From: Selaginella moellendorffii
Lineage: Eukaryota; Streptophyta; Lycopodiopsida; Selaginellales; Selaginellaceae
Direction: 5' to 3'
NCBI RefSeq assembly: GCF_000143415.4
Contig: NW_003314305.1
Location: 314,196-378,195, forward strand
DNA length: 64,000 nt
A program made the translations under genes and the position numbers. The notes under the pieces were generated by a model, which saw only the letters and a list, made by a program, of their open reading frames with translations, ran no database searches and was not told the DNA's origin. Below, in pieces: positions 11,822 through 22,450 of the stretch. The stretch's first letter is position 1. Every line of letters begins with the position of its first letter.

Positions 11822-12304
11822 AAACGACGAAGACAACATTCTTCCTGCGCTTCGATCTAGTCCGTTTCGTGAATAAAACGTGTAAAATCATTCACTTCCA
11901 ACGTAATTTGAAGATCGGCTTCGTCTCACTATCACAAAAAAGGCAGCAACGTCTTTCGATCTCCATGTTTAACCACGTCGTCGAGATAGCTTACCAGACC
12001 CTCGCCGGCGTATCTCAGGTTCTCTTCTAACTGTGATTACCTAGGTGGATCGATGCAATACCAACAGACAAATAGAAAACCTTGTGCCTATATATCCTAC
12101 CCGGGCCTTTTATAGGTTTTTCTCTTTTATCAGGTCCGAAATATTCACATTGTTCGTGCAAGATCACATCAGTGCCAGCAAGTGTTTAAAACGAGTAACG
12201 ATACATTTTATTTGCACCTGGTGCATTGTTTTCTAGCAAAAAAGAACGCCAAGGCATTAGAGCGCAATGCTATCAAGGAAACCAAGGAAGAGATCGACCA
12301 TACC
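11822..12304. other. Intergenic region between convergent genes
   Basis: Holds the 3' UTRs of PEX5 (plus) and PAT1 (minus). No gene seen. Confidence 0.6.
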
Positions 12305-14925
12305 TCAGCCTCTCACCGCCGCCGCGGCACTGACATGCCCATCGCCAACGCCCACTCCCATCACCAGCGACCTCTGCGCGAGCTCCAGCAGCCTCTTGCG
12401 CTGGTTCTCGTTGGTGTGCGGCAGACTGGAGCGCAGCAGCTCGATCGGCATCTCGCGAGTCATGGCCGCCGCCGCCGCCGCGTTGATGGCCGCCGAGCTC
12501 CCGGCCGACGCCATGAGCAGCGAGTGCATTATACTCTCGTACTTGTTGGTGCAGTACTTGGACAGCAGGCCGAAGAAGGCGTCGAACGAAGCCTGCCACA
12601 CGCTCGTGTTCTGGAGCGGGTACTGGACGTTCCTGTCCGTCAGGATGCTCGTAGCTCGGTCCAGCACTGCCTGGAGAGCCACCGTGGCTCCATCGCCGGA
12701 CGGGCTTCCTACCGGTCTCAAAGGTGGCGGCTCCGATGCCAAGACCACCGCTGCGAGGCAGGCGCTGAGAGATGGCAAGTCCATGGTTTTGATGGTGGCG
12801 GCTACTGCATTCGCGAGACCAGTGGACGAAGCCGCAGCGCTTGGATCGGACTGGACGCCGCCGAATAAGAACCTCAAGTGCCGGAAAACTGCCATGAGGA
12901 CGATGCGAACGAGCTCGCTTCCCGGGACGAGCAGTCGTAGATATCTGGTGAGGAGCTTCCTGCCTTTGGGGAGCGAGACCAACCGCAGGAACACCAGATC
13001 ATCCTTGGCAGCCAGTCCAAACCGTCCGCTCGAGTCTCTCATCGCACTGCCTGGAGCCAAAGGATCGACCAGCTGAAGCGAGGCTGCCAGTCCTTCCAGC
13101 AGCATTTGTCTGCGTCGCCGCAACTGGCCACCACCGTCGGGATGCTGAGAGACGGCCAGCATGCGGTCGATATCGTCGACGTCCAAGAGCAGGCACAGCC
13201 CGTCCTCCACAGCAATCCTTGCGGCTAACATCGGCTCCTGCTCCAAGCGTCTCTGACTTGAAGCACTGTCGGATGACAATAGTCTGTCACCCGTGCTGTT
13301 GACGCCATCTACGTCGAGCAATGGTCGTGGCCTGCGAATCGACGAGAAAGGAATCCTCCCTAGCGCGTCAACCTGGAGAAAGGCATGCGGCTCTGCTGCT
13401 GTTCGTGCGTGGGACGGGAGCTCCCGCAAATGAGAAGGAGCGAAATGCCGTCTTCCGTGCGGCGTACCACCCGCCTGTTTCGACTGCATTGCCTGGTGGT
13501 AGTAGTCGTCAATGTATGGATCACTTCCGTGCGTTGCAGCCCATTGAATCCTCACAATGGTGTCGATCTCGTCCGTCGTCATATACTTGGATCGCATCTG
13601 AGGTGACGAGTCCAAGCTTTTCCTGGAACCATACGAGCTATCTGGAGAGCCCCGAGGAGTCTGCTGCCTTCCCCTGGGATCTCTGAAATCCCCCAAGCCT
13701 GCTAAGTCCGACTTTTGGGACATGCTCATTGCCTGCTGTTGCTGCTGCTGCTGCTGCTGTTGGATCTGAGCAAAGGAAGGCGGCGCTGGATATCCCTGTG
13801 ACCTTTGATACTGCTGTAGCACCACTTGGGACGGCATGAGAGGATTTTGTTGAGGCAGAGGGTGTCGAACAGCGCCTGGAGGAATCGGTGCCACGTTCGA
13901 CTGTAACCACGGACCCATCATTGCCTGTGCCATTTGAGGATTCGTAAACTGCTGGGACTTGAACGCACTATTTACAACCGGTCCTGAGGACGAAGCTGGA
14001 GCTTGTCCAGGCCAGCCGTGAGACTTGGGCAGATTGTAACCAGGAGGCTGAATAGAGCCACCGTCACGCCACCATTGTTGCTGCTGCTGCCCCGAATCAG
14101 AAGAAGACCTGATCCTTTGATAGATTTCTTCTGCCCGCTGTTGCAGATCATCTATGGTTTGCTGCGAAGAATCCGAAGTTCTGGCTCTTTGATAGAGCTC
14201 TTCTGTCCTCTGTTGCAACTCTGCTATTGTTTGCTGTGAGCTTTGTCTCGACTGAGCCCACTGATTTCTCTCGTACTCGTTTCCTGCCCAGGTCACATCG
14301 ACGGGAAAGTCGTGAACTGCAGAAGCGAGCATTGTTAGACAAAAGTGGAGGGACAGTAACTAGCCTCACCATCTTTTTCCGTAATTCCAACCTCATCCAG
14401 TTGACTTCGAAATCTGTCGCCAGAATCAATCGCATTTAGCTGCAACAGACAAGAGACAAGCTCGATCAAATAGCATCGACACACCAAGCTAATACCTTCA
14501 AAAAGGAGCTCGTAAGTTCGCCAACGTCCTCCGCTTCAGATGAGACATCGAACGCTCCTATCTGCAACAAGAAAAATCAATAGCACACTATCGAAACCCG
14601 AAAAAAAATCTCTCGCCCTTTACCTCTGCTCTACTGGCAGTGGACGAGTAAACATCGTCCTCAATCTCATGAAGATGACCAATGTCTTCGTCATCGTCAT
14701 CGTCTAATCCTCCAAGCTCAACATCTTGAGTCACGTCTCGTCCAAAAAACGCGTACTGGGAGGCATCAAAGCGGCCATCTGCAAGCAAGAAACCACGTTT
14801 AGACAATCCCAAAAACCAAAAGAACGAAAGGAAGAGATACCATTTGCAGGAAACGATCCTAAATCCTGCTGTTCCTCCTCGATCCTTCTCTCATTTACAA
14901 CCTTTCTATCACCTATCCTGTCCAT
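12305..14925 (-). CDS. PAT1: PAT1 homologue, mRNA decapping activator
   Basis: Five exons, 14925-14841, 14778-14624, 14561-14496, 14439-14370 and 14316-12305, total 795 aa. The diagnostic plant PAT1 N-terminal box GRFDASQYAFFGRD...VELGGL spans the first splice junction. A middle part rich in Gln and Pro (with a run of ten Gln) follows, then the conserved DPYIDDYYHQAMQSK block, then VDALGRI...RRPRPLLDVD, and a C-terminal helical repeat domain. PAT1 bridges deadenylated mRNA, the LSM1-7 ring and the DCP2 decapping enzyme in cytoplasmic P-bodies; in Arabidopsis it is also linked to immunity through MPK4. The in-frame start-like codon at 14991 is GTG, so ATG 14925 is preferred. Confidence 0.93.
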
Positions 14926-15320
14926 GGTTTTGTACAAATCTGTGCCACTGGTACTGTACACCAAGCCCGGGGATCCTCTAGATCTGTACACGAACTAAAA
15001 TGTACCTGCTTCTCCCGGAAATCTGAGCTAACAGCCGCGACGAGAAGAATTCCTACACCATGCCAGAATCTCGAGAAAAGACGTCGCAACGCGAGATTTC
15101 CTCGCCAAAATCAAGCAATCCACTCACTTCCAGTGTCGATTCGCTGGCGCCTTGCTTGAAATCCAGCTCCCAATCCTCGGCCGCCGACACCCTAGACGCT
15201 GCTAGGTTTTTGGGAAAACCATTTGGCCATGTGGCCCAAAATATTTCCACTTTACTGTAAAGCCTGGGGAGATTTTAGGGTTTATAGGAAGAAATTCTCG
15301 GGGTATGGTGAAGAGAAGCG
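14926..15320. promoter_or_regulatory. Divergent promoter region, PAT1 / membrane protein
   Basis: The 395 bases between the start codons of PAT1 (minus) and the next gene (plus). It must hold both 5' UTRs and both promoters. No specific element identified. Confidence 0.45.
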
Positions 15321-17351
15321 ATGAGCGAGGATGGATCCATGTGGAGAGCGGCATTCTTTGTCATGCTTCTCGGTCTGATTGCCGCGAGATGCAGCGAGGA
15401 TCAATCTCTCTGCGATGGATTGGGGGCGGCGATGTGTCCCGAGAGAGGCTCAGGCGGAGCTGCAGGAGGATTGATCGATGACGGCGGCAACAAGGTAGGG
15501 AGATCCGAGCAGCAGCAGCACGGCGAGCTCGAGAATCTCATCCGCGGCAACAGTGAGCAGCTCGATCGACTGAGAGATCTGGTGGATAGATTGGCTGACT
15601 TGGTCCGAGCGCTGGACGATACCGTCCCTGCGAGGAGAAATTTCGCTGCTCCAGGCCCTCAAGATCGAGATTTCGTCGATCGCGGCGCCGAAAAATCGCA
15701 GGAGGAGGAGCCGACCAAGATCATCACGCCATCGCCAGATTCTAGTCCACAGCAAGGTACTTCTTCTTCGTCGATCCAGGGCGCGGCCGCGATGATCACC
15801 GCCCCAGCCAAGGTCCGCGTCGTTGCGCGCTACAAGCCTGCCTGGTCGGACCACTTCCAATTCCTCTCGGCGGTCCACCTGGAAGCGCCGTTGTCGTCGC
15901 TCCACATTCTTCCTCACGAGGGCGAGGATGGGATGGGCAAGTACGTGGCGGTCGGGGACGAGGCCGGGCATCTCTACATCTTTAGCTCGCTGGGCGATTT
16001 GCTGGTGGATCACTCCAGCCCCTACACAGCTCCAGTCACCACGATGATCTCAGTGATCCTGCGAAGAAACGAGACGCTGCTCGTCACGGGCTACTCCAAC
16101 GGGGCTGTTCTAGCGTACCGGGTGTGGGAGAGCGTTCATAGAGGATCTTCGTCGGTGGAGGACTGGACGAGCTTGAGAGTGGAATTCAGTCACACGTTCG
16201 TGGATCCTTTCACTCGGGCTGGGGGTGGCGAAGCAAGTCCTATACTCCATACGCTGGAGATGTATAGAGTCGGCAGGATGAGATACTTGCTGGTGGCCGA
16301 CGCGAGTGGGAAGATCCAGGTTTTCCGAGACAATGGGACTCTCTACGGGACGGCCGAGTCGCCCAGCAGGCCTCTGGCGTTCTTGCGAACCTCGAGCACT
16401 CAAAGGCTGCTCTTTCTCACGGCCTCCGGGGCAGCGTCTCTGGATCTTCGAACCATGACGGTGCGAAGCAGCCCGTGCGAAGGCCTCCGCAACTCGAGCT
16501 TGGTGGCTTACGCCTTCGATGCTTCCGGACGATCGAAGGCTTACGGGGTGACGGAGAATGGCGATCTGATCTACGTGACACTCTCCGGGGATACTCTCCA
16601 CTTCGACTGCCATGCAAGGGTGAAGAGGAAACTCGATCTCCAGGGACCGGTGAGGCTCCACGGTCTCAAAGGCTACATTCTCATCGTCACGCCGCGGGAA
16701 GTAGCAGTCTACAACACGACGCTCCACTCGGGGTTTGGAAACTCTCGAGCGGGAGGAAGAGGAAGTAGCCGCTCGCTCTTCACGGCTTCCATCGACGAGA
16801 TCTCGCAGACGTTTCTCAGCACTCCGGTAGCGACGGCGAGACAGCCGCTGGTGGTGTGCGACAGGGACAAGTTGGTGGTGCTGGGATTCGGAGAAGGCTA
16901 CGTTGGGATGTTTCGATCCAACCTCCCAGTGCACAGGCCGGGAGAGATCGGCGCAAAGTTTTGGGGAATGCCGGTGTTCTTCACGACGGCGGTGCTGGCT
17001 CTAGCGTGGTTCTTCATGAACAGGAAGAGAGACCAAGTGAAGATGGAGGAGCGACCGCAGGCTTCTTCCATCGCTGCCGCTTCGACCAGCGCCGCTTCCA
17101 CTGGATTTGGAGCAGCGCCATCGGTGACAGGGACGAACTCTTCCGGCGAGAACACGTCCAGCAGCGGGATTGTGCTGAGGAGCTTCGATCGGAGTGGCTT
17201 GGTCGATCAGAAGAAGATCCTGGACGAGACGAGGAGATTTGTGGCGTCGCCGGGGAGAGGAGTGTATGGCGGAGGTAGCGGTGGAGCTACGAGCTATGGC
17301 GTTGGGAGCGTAAATTTTAGAAACGCGGTGGAGCACACTACTTCCTACTAG
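15321..17351 (+). CDS. Single-pass membrane protein with beta-propeller-like ectodomain
   Basis: Intronless gene for 676 aa. A signal peptide (residues about 8-24, FFVMLLGLIAARC) is followed by a short heptad-like helix (ENLIRGNSEQLDRLRDLVDR) and a spacer rich in Pro and Ser. A long domain of repeated strands follows (for example KYVAVGDEAGHLYIFSSLGD and LVTGYSNGAVLAYRVWES), like a WD/FG-GAP-type propeller. One transmembrane helix lies at about residues 547-567 (VFFTTAVLALAWFFMNRKR), then a tail rich in Ser and Gly. The arrangement matches plant FG-GAP repeat-containing proteins of unknown function; I am recalling this family, not proving it. It probably resides in the secretory pathway with the propeller facing the lumen or outside. 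Confidence 0.8.
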   Translation: MSEDGSMWRAAFFVMLLGLIAARCSEDQSLCDGLGAAMCPERGSGGAAGGLIDDGGNKVGRSEQQQHGELENLIRGNSEQLDRLRDLVDRLADLVRALDDTVPARRNFAAPGPQDRDFVDRGAEKSQEEEPTKIITPSPDSSPQQGTSSSSIQGAAAMITAPAKVRVVARYKPAWSDHFQFLSAVHLEAPLSSLHILPHEGEDGMGKYVAVGDEAGHLYIFSSLGDLLVDHSSPYTAPVTTMISVILRRNETLLVTGYSNGAVLAYRVWESVHRGSSSVEDWTSLRVEFSHTFVDPFTRAGGGEASPILHTLEMYRVGRMRYLLVADASGKIQVFRDNGTLYGTAESPSRPLAFLRTSSTQRLLFLTASGAASLDLRTMTVRSSPCEGLRNSSLVAYAFDASGRSKAYGVTENGDLIYVTLSGDTLHFDCHARVKRKLDLQGPVRLHGLKGYILIVTPREVAVYNTTLHSGFGNSRAGGRGSSRSLFTASIDEISQTFLSTPVATARQPLVVCDRDKLVVLGFGEGYVGMFRSNLPVHRPGEIGAKFWGMPVFFTTAVLALAWFFMNRKRDQVKMEERPQASSIAAASTSAASTGFGAAPSVTGTNSSGENTSSSGIVLRSFDRSGLVDQKKILDETRRFVASPGRGVYGGGSGGATSYGVGSVNFRNAVEHTTSY

Positions 17352-17519
17352 AAGTCCAGTTACGGTTAAATTCATAAAACATCCACTATGTTTAAACAAG
17401 AGCCACGTTTGCCCTACCGAGTGCCACGTCTTCTAATGACGCAAGCCCTAACTAACGTTAGCCCTAAATCTGACCTGTTGCCAACTAGGCATAAACCCTA
17501 GTCCAGAACTCCAGCGCCA

Positions 17520-18514
17520 ATGTCGAGTGGAGCAGCGTCGCGGAGAGGCCCGCCCAAGCACCAGAATACGTGAGTGACAGATTTTGGAGGTTTAAACCTC
17601 ACGGTTCTCTGTCAGGACTGCATGGAAACCCAACAAAGGAGTGAAGAAGAAGGACAAGGTTTGTTTGTGTTTCTCCGTCTCTCTTGGTTTCTAGAGCGAT
17701 CGAACAGGAGCTTGGAGGCAAGATGCATCCATACCCCGCGATCACTGGAGTTTGCGCGCGCTGCAAGGACAAGATCGAATGGCGTCGCAGGTAATCTTTG
17801 TGGGAATTTCATTCCTCCTTCTCATTCTTTGTTCTTTGCTTCTTTCGAGCTCTTAGATATGGGAAGTATAAGGCTTTGGTCGAGCCCGCCAAATGGTATG
17901 TACTCCTTTCTCGCGAAACTTTTTCTTGATTGTTTTACTGGTGAACTTGCAAGAATCACAGCCAACAATGTGGGAAGCGAGTAATTCGCCAAGCTTATCA
18001 CAAGTTTTGCTCAGGTTCCGTCGATTCTTTTGGTTTTCTCTTTCCAACTTTCCTTGACAGCCTGCGCGAAAGAGAAGAACGCTTGCGCGAAATGCTGCCA
18101 GTCCAATCTCCCCGTTGTTGGAAGGTAGCTAAGATCGTGATACTTCGATTGATAGTTTTGCTCGCGGGATCTGCAGGAACGCTGAAGAGGAAGCGAATGA
18201 ACGAAGGCAACTTGAACAGGTCAGTAGTGAACGAAAGTGTCCTCGATTTAAAGCCTGAGTTCTCTACAGGCTCTCGGTAGCCTTCGTGAGCGAGACAAGC
18301 GAACCTTACTCCGAGCGGTATGATAATCTCGTTTACTTCGCATCACCTCTTCAAACTTGTCTCGGGCTAGATGGAGAAAGGGTCGTCTAAATCGCTGCCT
18401 AAAACACCACGAAAGGATGAGCAAGGCGAAGATCAAGATCCAAGTTCTGATACCGGAGATGAAGATGATGACGACGATGGTGATTCTGAGCCATCGGGTA
18501 CCGAGTCCGAGTAG
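17520..18514 (+). CDS. C9orf85-like (DUF2039) small zinc-binding protein
   Basis: Nine short exons (17520-17569, 17616-17658, 17708-17790, 17857-17895, 17962-18014, 18061-18124, 18177-18219, 18270-18317, 18371-18514) give 188 aa. The joined product starts MSSGAASRRGPPKHQNT and continues with TAWKPNKGVKK, GVCARCKDKIEWRRRYGKYK, CQQCGKRVIRQAYHKFC and CAKEKNACAKC. The paired CxxC motifs imply zinc binding. This is the conserved eukaryotic C9orf85/DUF2039 family, whose function is unknown. The C-terminus is very acidic (a run of Asp and Glu). Its stop codon lies three bases from the stop codon of the convergent PGP synthase gene, so the 3' UTRs must overlap. Confidence 0.88.
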
Positions 18515-18517
18515 AAT

Positions 18518-19868
18518 TTATCCAGTCTTTTGCCTCAACTTCATGCTACGCCATAACTTCCTCATGTAACCAGAGAGAGATACCAACGACAGGCCTGTAG
18601 ATAGGTAGAGAAGCCCCACTCCAAAACCGCTGAGATAAGCTTCCATTCCAGTCCTGTGAAGTAGAGTTACTAACGGTTTCATCGGTGTTGTTTTTGAATA
18701 CCTTGCGTCTCCAAATGCCAAAAGGAAAGTCAGTGACACCATTTGCGTCGCGGTCTTGAGCTTGCCAAGCTTGTCCACAGCAACCACCTACAAACAAAAG
18801 AATTTAGCGACGATGAAGGACGAAAATTTTGAAGTTTTCCACCTTGTTGAGTCCTTGGAGAGCTGCCCATTCCCTTACAGCCGAAATAATAATCTGCAAA
18901 CAAAAGCTTAAACTTTGGAGAGATGAGAAGAGGAGAGGAGAAAAAACCTCTCTGCTGATCATAAGTGCTGCCGGCAATGGAATCAGCCACGGGATGTCTA
19001 CAAACCAGGCAGCCGCGAGAGGCCTTGTGCACAGTAGAATCAAGGCTGTAGCAACCATAAGCTGGAAAAAAACAGAGAAGGATAACTCCAAAGCAATGTA
19101 AAGACTATACAACTCACCTTGTCCGCGACAGGATCCAAGAATGCGCCAAATGCCGAGTCGAGTTTCATCTGCCATTCAAAAAGAGTGTCAAATTCTTGTA
19201 GCACTGATTGCAGCATTCGTCTGCAAGCAGGCACTGAGAACGATCAACATAGTTTTGCGGCTAGTGAAAAAAATCATCGTCCCACCTTTCGTGCAAGGTA
19301 CCCATCCAGCCAATCCGTCAAGGCAGCTCCCACGAAGATCCCAGAACTCGCTACAGATGCCCACTCCTGGTTGCTAAAGAACACTAGCAACGAGAAAAAG
19401 AAAGAACTTTAAGTAGTGTGAACAGTGAGGAAAAATCTTACCAAAGATCAAGGCTGGTACTGCCACCACTCTTGCGCCAGTGAGCATCGTCGGGACTGTG
19501 ATCAAATCCTTGGTAGCGCTCGCATGCGTCTCCTCCTCCTCTACCTTGCGCCCGTTTTGACCAGCTGCATGAGAAGAAGCCATGGAAGAATCACTCGACC
19601 GGTGCAAGAATCGCCGCAAGTAGTGAGGAAGATTTGCGTGCTGCGTCCTGGATCGCGGCTGCAAGAAATCACACAATGTGGACTGCAAATTTTCGAGCGA
19701 GGAAGAGAACCTGGGCGAGCAAAGGCCGAAAAGAAACGCTCGATCGGTAATGCTTGAGGAACTACTGCGAGAAAAGAGAGAATTTCGATCTGGACAAGAG
19801 AAATTCCTCGGAAATGTTACCTGGAATTGCGATCGACAGCACCGCCAAGCCGCAGCACTGAGCGCCAT
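18518..19868 (-). CDS. PGPS1: Phosphatidylglycerophosphate synthase (PGP synthase)
   Basis: Six exons, 19868-19442, 19383-19286, 19168-19118, 19061-18948, 18893-18843 and 18787-18518, 336 aa. It transfers a phosphatidyl group from CDP-diacylglycerol to glycerol-3-phosphate, the committed step to phosphatidylglycerol in plastids and to cardiolipin in mitochondria. The CDP-alcohol phosphatidyltransferase signature is split over two exons: DWLDGYLARK, then MKLDSAFGAFLDPVADK, giving the full DGxxAR...FGxxxDxxxD pattern. Several hydrophobic helices follow. The first 110 residues, rich in Ser and Arg, look like a plastid/mitochondrial transit peptide. Exon three was set to begin at MKLDSAF because a more upstream acceptor would bring a stop codon into frame. 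Confidence 0.92.
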
Positions 19869-19912
19869 CCAGAAAGATCGCGGAGAACCCTAAAATATGA
19901 ACGAAGCCCCAA
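19869..19912. promoter_or_regulatory. 44-base gap between divergent start codons
   Basis: PGP synthase (minus) and the PPR gene (plus) start codons are 44 bases apart, so each transcript must begin inside or beyond the other gene, or both use very short 5' UTRs. Confidence 0.5.
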
Positions 19913-21232
19913 ATGGTAATGGTTGGAGGCTTAAAGGAATGCGTGGATCTCATTCGATCTTCCCGGACAGAGTCACAGGCTAGGGCGGCGCACGCGAGGA
20001 TTCTCCTCCTCCACCAGGGCAATGCCAAGGGCTCGATCGTCTTCCTCGAAAATCTCTTGATCCAGCTCTACGCGCGCTGCGGCCGCGTCGATCTCGCGCA
20101 CCAGATCTTTCGCGAAATCTCTGCCAAGAACTCCTTCTCCTGGTTCTTGATGCTGTGCGCCTTCTCTCGCGCCGGGGATCTGGCCAGCGCCAGGGCCGTT
20201 TTCGATGAATCGCCGGACAAGAGCTTACGATCTTGGAACGCGATGCTGGATGCCTACTCCAGGGCAGGGGATTTCGTGGGATCGTGGTCGCTCTTCCACG
20301 CAATGCCGGCATGGGACGTGATCTCCTTCACGACGATCCTCGCGGTGGCACAGCGGCGGGAGATTGTGGTGTTGATGCTGGAATCACTCCCGGAGGGCGA
20401 TTTGATCGCGTGGAATTCGGTGCTGGCGGCGGCATCCAGGGCCCTGGATCTGGAATTCGCGAAGAACATCTTCGATCTCATGGAAGAACGCGACATCGTG
20501 TCCTACACAGCGCTTCTTGCCACGGCTGCCCAGAGCGGCCATCTGGATTGGGCAAAACATCTCTTCTTCTCGATGCCGGAGCACGATCTCGTCTTGAGCA
20601 ACGAGCTCCTCCAAGAGTTTTCACGATCCGGATATTTAGAAATCTGTAGAGAATTCCTAGCAGCGATGCCGGTGTGGGACGCCATCTCGTGGACTGCGAT
20701 CATCATAGCAAATGCCCGGTTTTGGCATCTAGATCACGCGATCAATCTCTTTTGGGCGATGCCGGAAAGAGATCTCGCGGCCTCCACCGCGATTCTCACG
20801 GCAATCTCCCAGAGTGGTGACAAAGCTAGAGCGAATTCGTGGTTTGATCGCTTGCCCGAGCGAGACACGGTCTCGTGGAATGCCATGGCTCTCACAATTG
20901 CCCAGAGTGGGGATTCTTCCTCGGCATTGCAGCTCCTCTATCAAATGGCGATGGAGGGATTCTTGCCCCGGAACTCCTCTTCTTGCTGCGTTCTTCTGGG
21001 CTCCAACCATTCCGGCGATCTCTCCTCTGGAATTGGGTGCTTTAGATCCTTGATCCTGGACTACGATCTAGCTCCAGCCAAGCGGCACTACTCCTCCATG
21101 GCCGATCTTCTTGCGCGATCTGGGCGATTGATCGAGGCGGAAGAGCTTCTCCAGACGATGCCCTTTGTGCCAGAGACGATGGACTGGCTGGGCTTGGTGG
21201 GAGCATACAAGAGCCATGAGAGGTTGATCTGA
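19913..21232 (+). CDS. Pentatricopeptide repeat (PPR) protein, PLS type
   Basis: Intronless, 439 aa. Repeats of about 31-35 residues run through the whole protein, with typical strings such as LENLLIQLYARCGRVDLAHQIF, NAMLDAYSRAGDFVGSWSLF, DVISFTTILA, DTVSWNAMALTIAQSGDSSSALQLL. It ends with an E-like segment (...MPFVPETMDWLGLVGAYKSHERLI) but has no DYW deaminase domain. PLS-class PPR proteins bind organelle RNA one base per repeat and guide C-to-U editing, which is very extensive in lycophytes. No strong transit peptide is obvious at the N-terminus. The start overlaps the 5' region of the divergent PGP synthase gene. Confidence 0.92.
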   Translation: MVMVGGLKECVDLIRSSRTESQARAAHARILLLHQGNAKGSIVFLENLLIQLYARCGRVDLAHQIFREISAKNSFSWFLMLCAFSRAGDLASARAVFDESPDKSLRSWNAMLDAYSRAGDFVGSWSLFHAMPAWDVISFTTILAVAQRREIVVLMLESLPEGDLIAWNSVLAAASRALDLEFAKNIFDLMEERDIVSYTALLATAAQSGHLDWAKHLFFSMPEHDLVLSNELLQEFSRSGYLEICREFLAAMPVWDAISWTAIIIANARFWHLDHAINLFWAMPERDLAASTAILTAISQSGDKARANSWFDRLPERDTVSWNAMALTIAQSGDSSSALQLLYQMAMEGFLPRNSSSCCVLLGSNHSGDLSSGIGCFRSLILDYDLAPAKRHYSSMADLLARSGRLIEAEELLQTMPFVPETMDWLGLVGAYKSHERLI

Positions 21233-21297
21233 GCCGTCCACGTGGCTGCTTTTCGCGCGTGGTTTTGGATTTGAATTTAGGGTTCTTGGGCAGGGCG

Positions 21298-22309
21298 ATG
21301 GCTGGGGCCACGGCGTTGGGCGATCTTGGGGCAGTGGAGCCGCAGGAGTTGCTGCCTCTTATGATGCAATTGAAGGTCCTGACGAGAAAGAAGGGGCAGA
21401 GGGTAGTGCTTGGCCAGCAGTACATAGGCGAATTGATCGATTGCTTGGGGGACAGATCTTTGCCAGCGGCGATCGCAGCAGAGGGGGCGAATGTTATACT
21501 CAATCTGTGCTATGAGAGGCAGAATGTGGAGCTCGTTCTAAACAACAATGGCGCCGCGATTCTGGTAAGAAAATCTCTTTTCTTCTTTTTGTTTCTCCTT
21601 TCTCACAGTTGTGACATTAGATTGAGCTGCTCACATCCACGGAAGAAGAGCTCCAGGCCAATGCCGCTGGAGCGCTACAGAGCATTTGCTTCCACCCAAA
21701 AGGCCGCCAGATCGTGCGAACGCTGGGAGCAATCGCGATACTTGTCCAATTGCTCTCTTCCAAATCCCAGAGCGTGAGTAAACTCTCCAACGTTCTCCCT
21801 TCACATCTCTATCTAGCAAAAGTTTCTTTTCAGGTGAGAGCTCGAGCAACTGGCGCTTTGCACAACATAAGCTCCGACGGCGAAGCCATTCGTGAAATTC
21901 GCAAGCAGGGTGGAATCAAATCGTTCATACGGCTGCTCCAGAGCCGGCAACTCAGCATTTGCGGATCCGCTGCCGGCGCTCTCCAAAACATCTCGAGAGA
22001 GATTGCGAGCAGGACGATGATCCGGAACAGTGACGCGATGTTTTCCTTGGTCCATTTGCTTGGCAGCTCCGAGCTTCAAACACAGGTAACTTGCGAGAAA
22101 CACGAACTAGAATGGCTAGAAAGATCTTTCCACAGGTTTGCGCCGCAGGAGCCCTGCTAAACTTGCTGGGGAGAGACTCACATACCTGTTATAAGAAACG
22201 GGCTAGCATTGTGCGAGCAATGAGAAATATCATGCTGGCAAGCATCGTTCGTAATATTTTTTTCACTCAAGAGGTTAGAACTCTTTTTACTTCCCTCTCG
22301 CAACAATAA
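21298..22309 (+). CDS. Armadillo-repeat protein
   Basis: Four exons, 21298-21564, 21621-21773, 21834-22085, 22136-22309, for 281 aa. Armadillo-type helical repeats are clear: GANVILNLCYERQNVELVLNNNGAAIL, then ELQANAAGALQSICFHPKGRQIV, ARATGALHNISSDGEAIREIRKQGGI, and CGSAAGALQNISREIASRTMI. Proteins of this type are binding scaffolds; no F-box, U-box or other effector domain is present, so the role is unknown. The last exon ends in unrelated-looking sequence (RNIFFTQEVRTLF), so the true 3' end may differ. Fragments of this gene are duplicated around 37.3-37.7 kb and 39.2-39.4 kb. Confidence 0.75.
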
Positions 22310-22315
22310 ACTTTC

Positions 22316-22450
22316 AAAGAAAAGGTGGCATGCCCATGGAAGGCTTTTGATTGCCTTACGCGCTCCGCAATATCGAGACGCTCAGCTCCTCTTTGAGCAA
22401 ATGCCTGCTTATTCTTTCTGCCATGGCCACTAGCACAGGGAGCCGGTGAC
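22316..22450 (+). pseudogene. Fragment copied from the start of the downstream PPR gene
   Basis: Contains CATGGAAGGCTTTTG and GACGCTCAGCTCCTCTTT-like strings that match 24781-24960 of the intact PPR gene, with deletions and frame breaks. Confidence 0.65.

Noticed and set aside
14926-14991. Longer PAT1 N-terminus
   Set aside because: The start-like codon at 14991 is GTG, not ATG.
15450-17400. Long antisense frames across the membrane-protein gene (15450-16013, 16110-16934, minus)
   Set aside because: GC-rich coding sequence often leaves the antisense open; neither resembles a protein.
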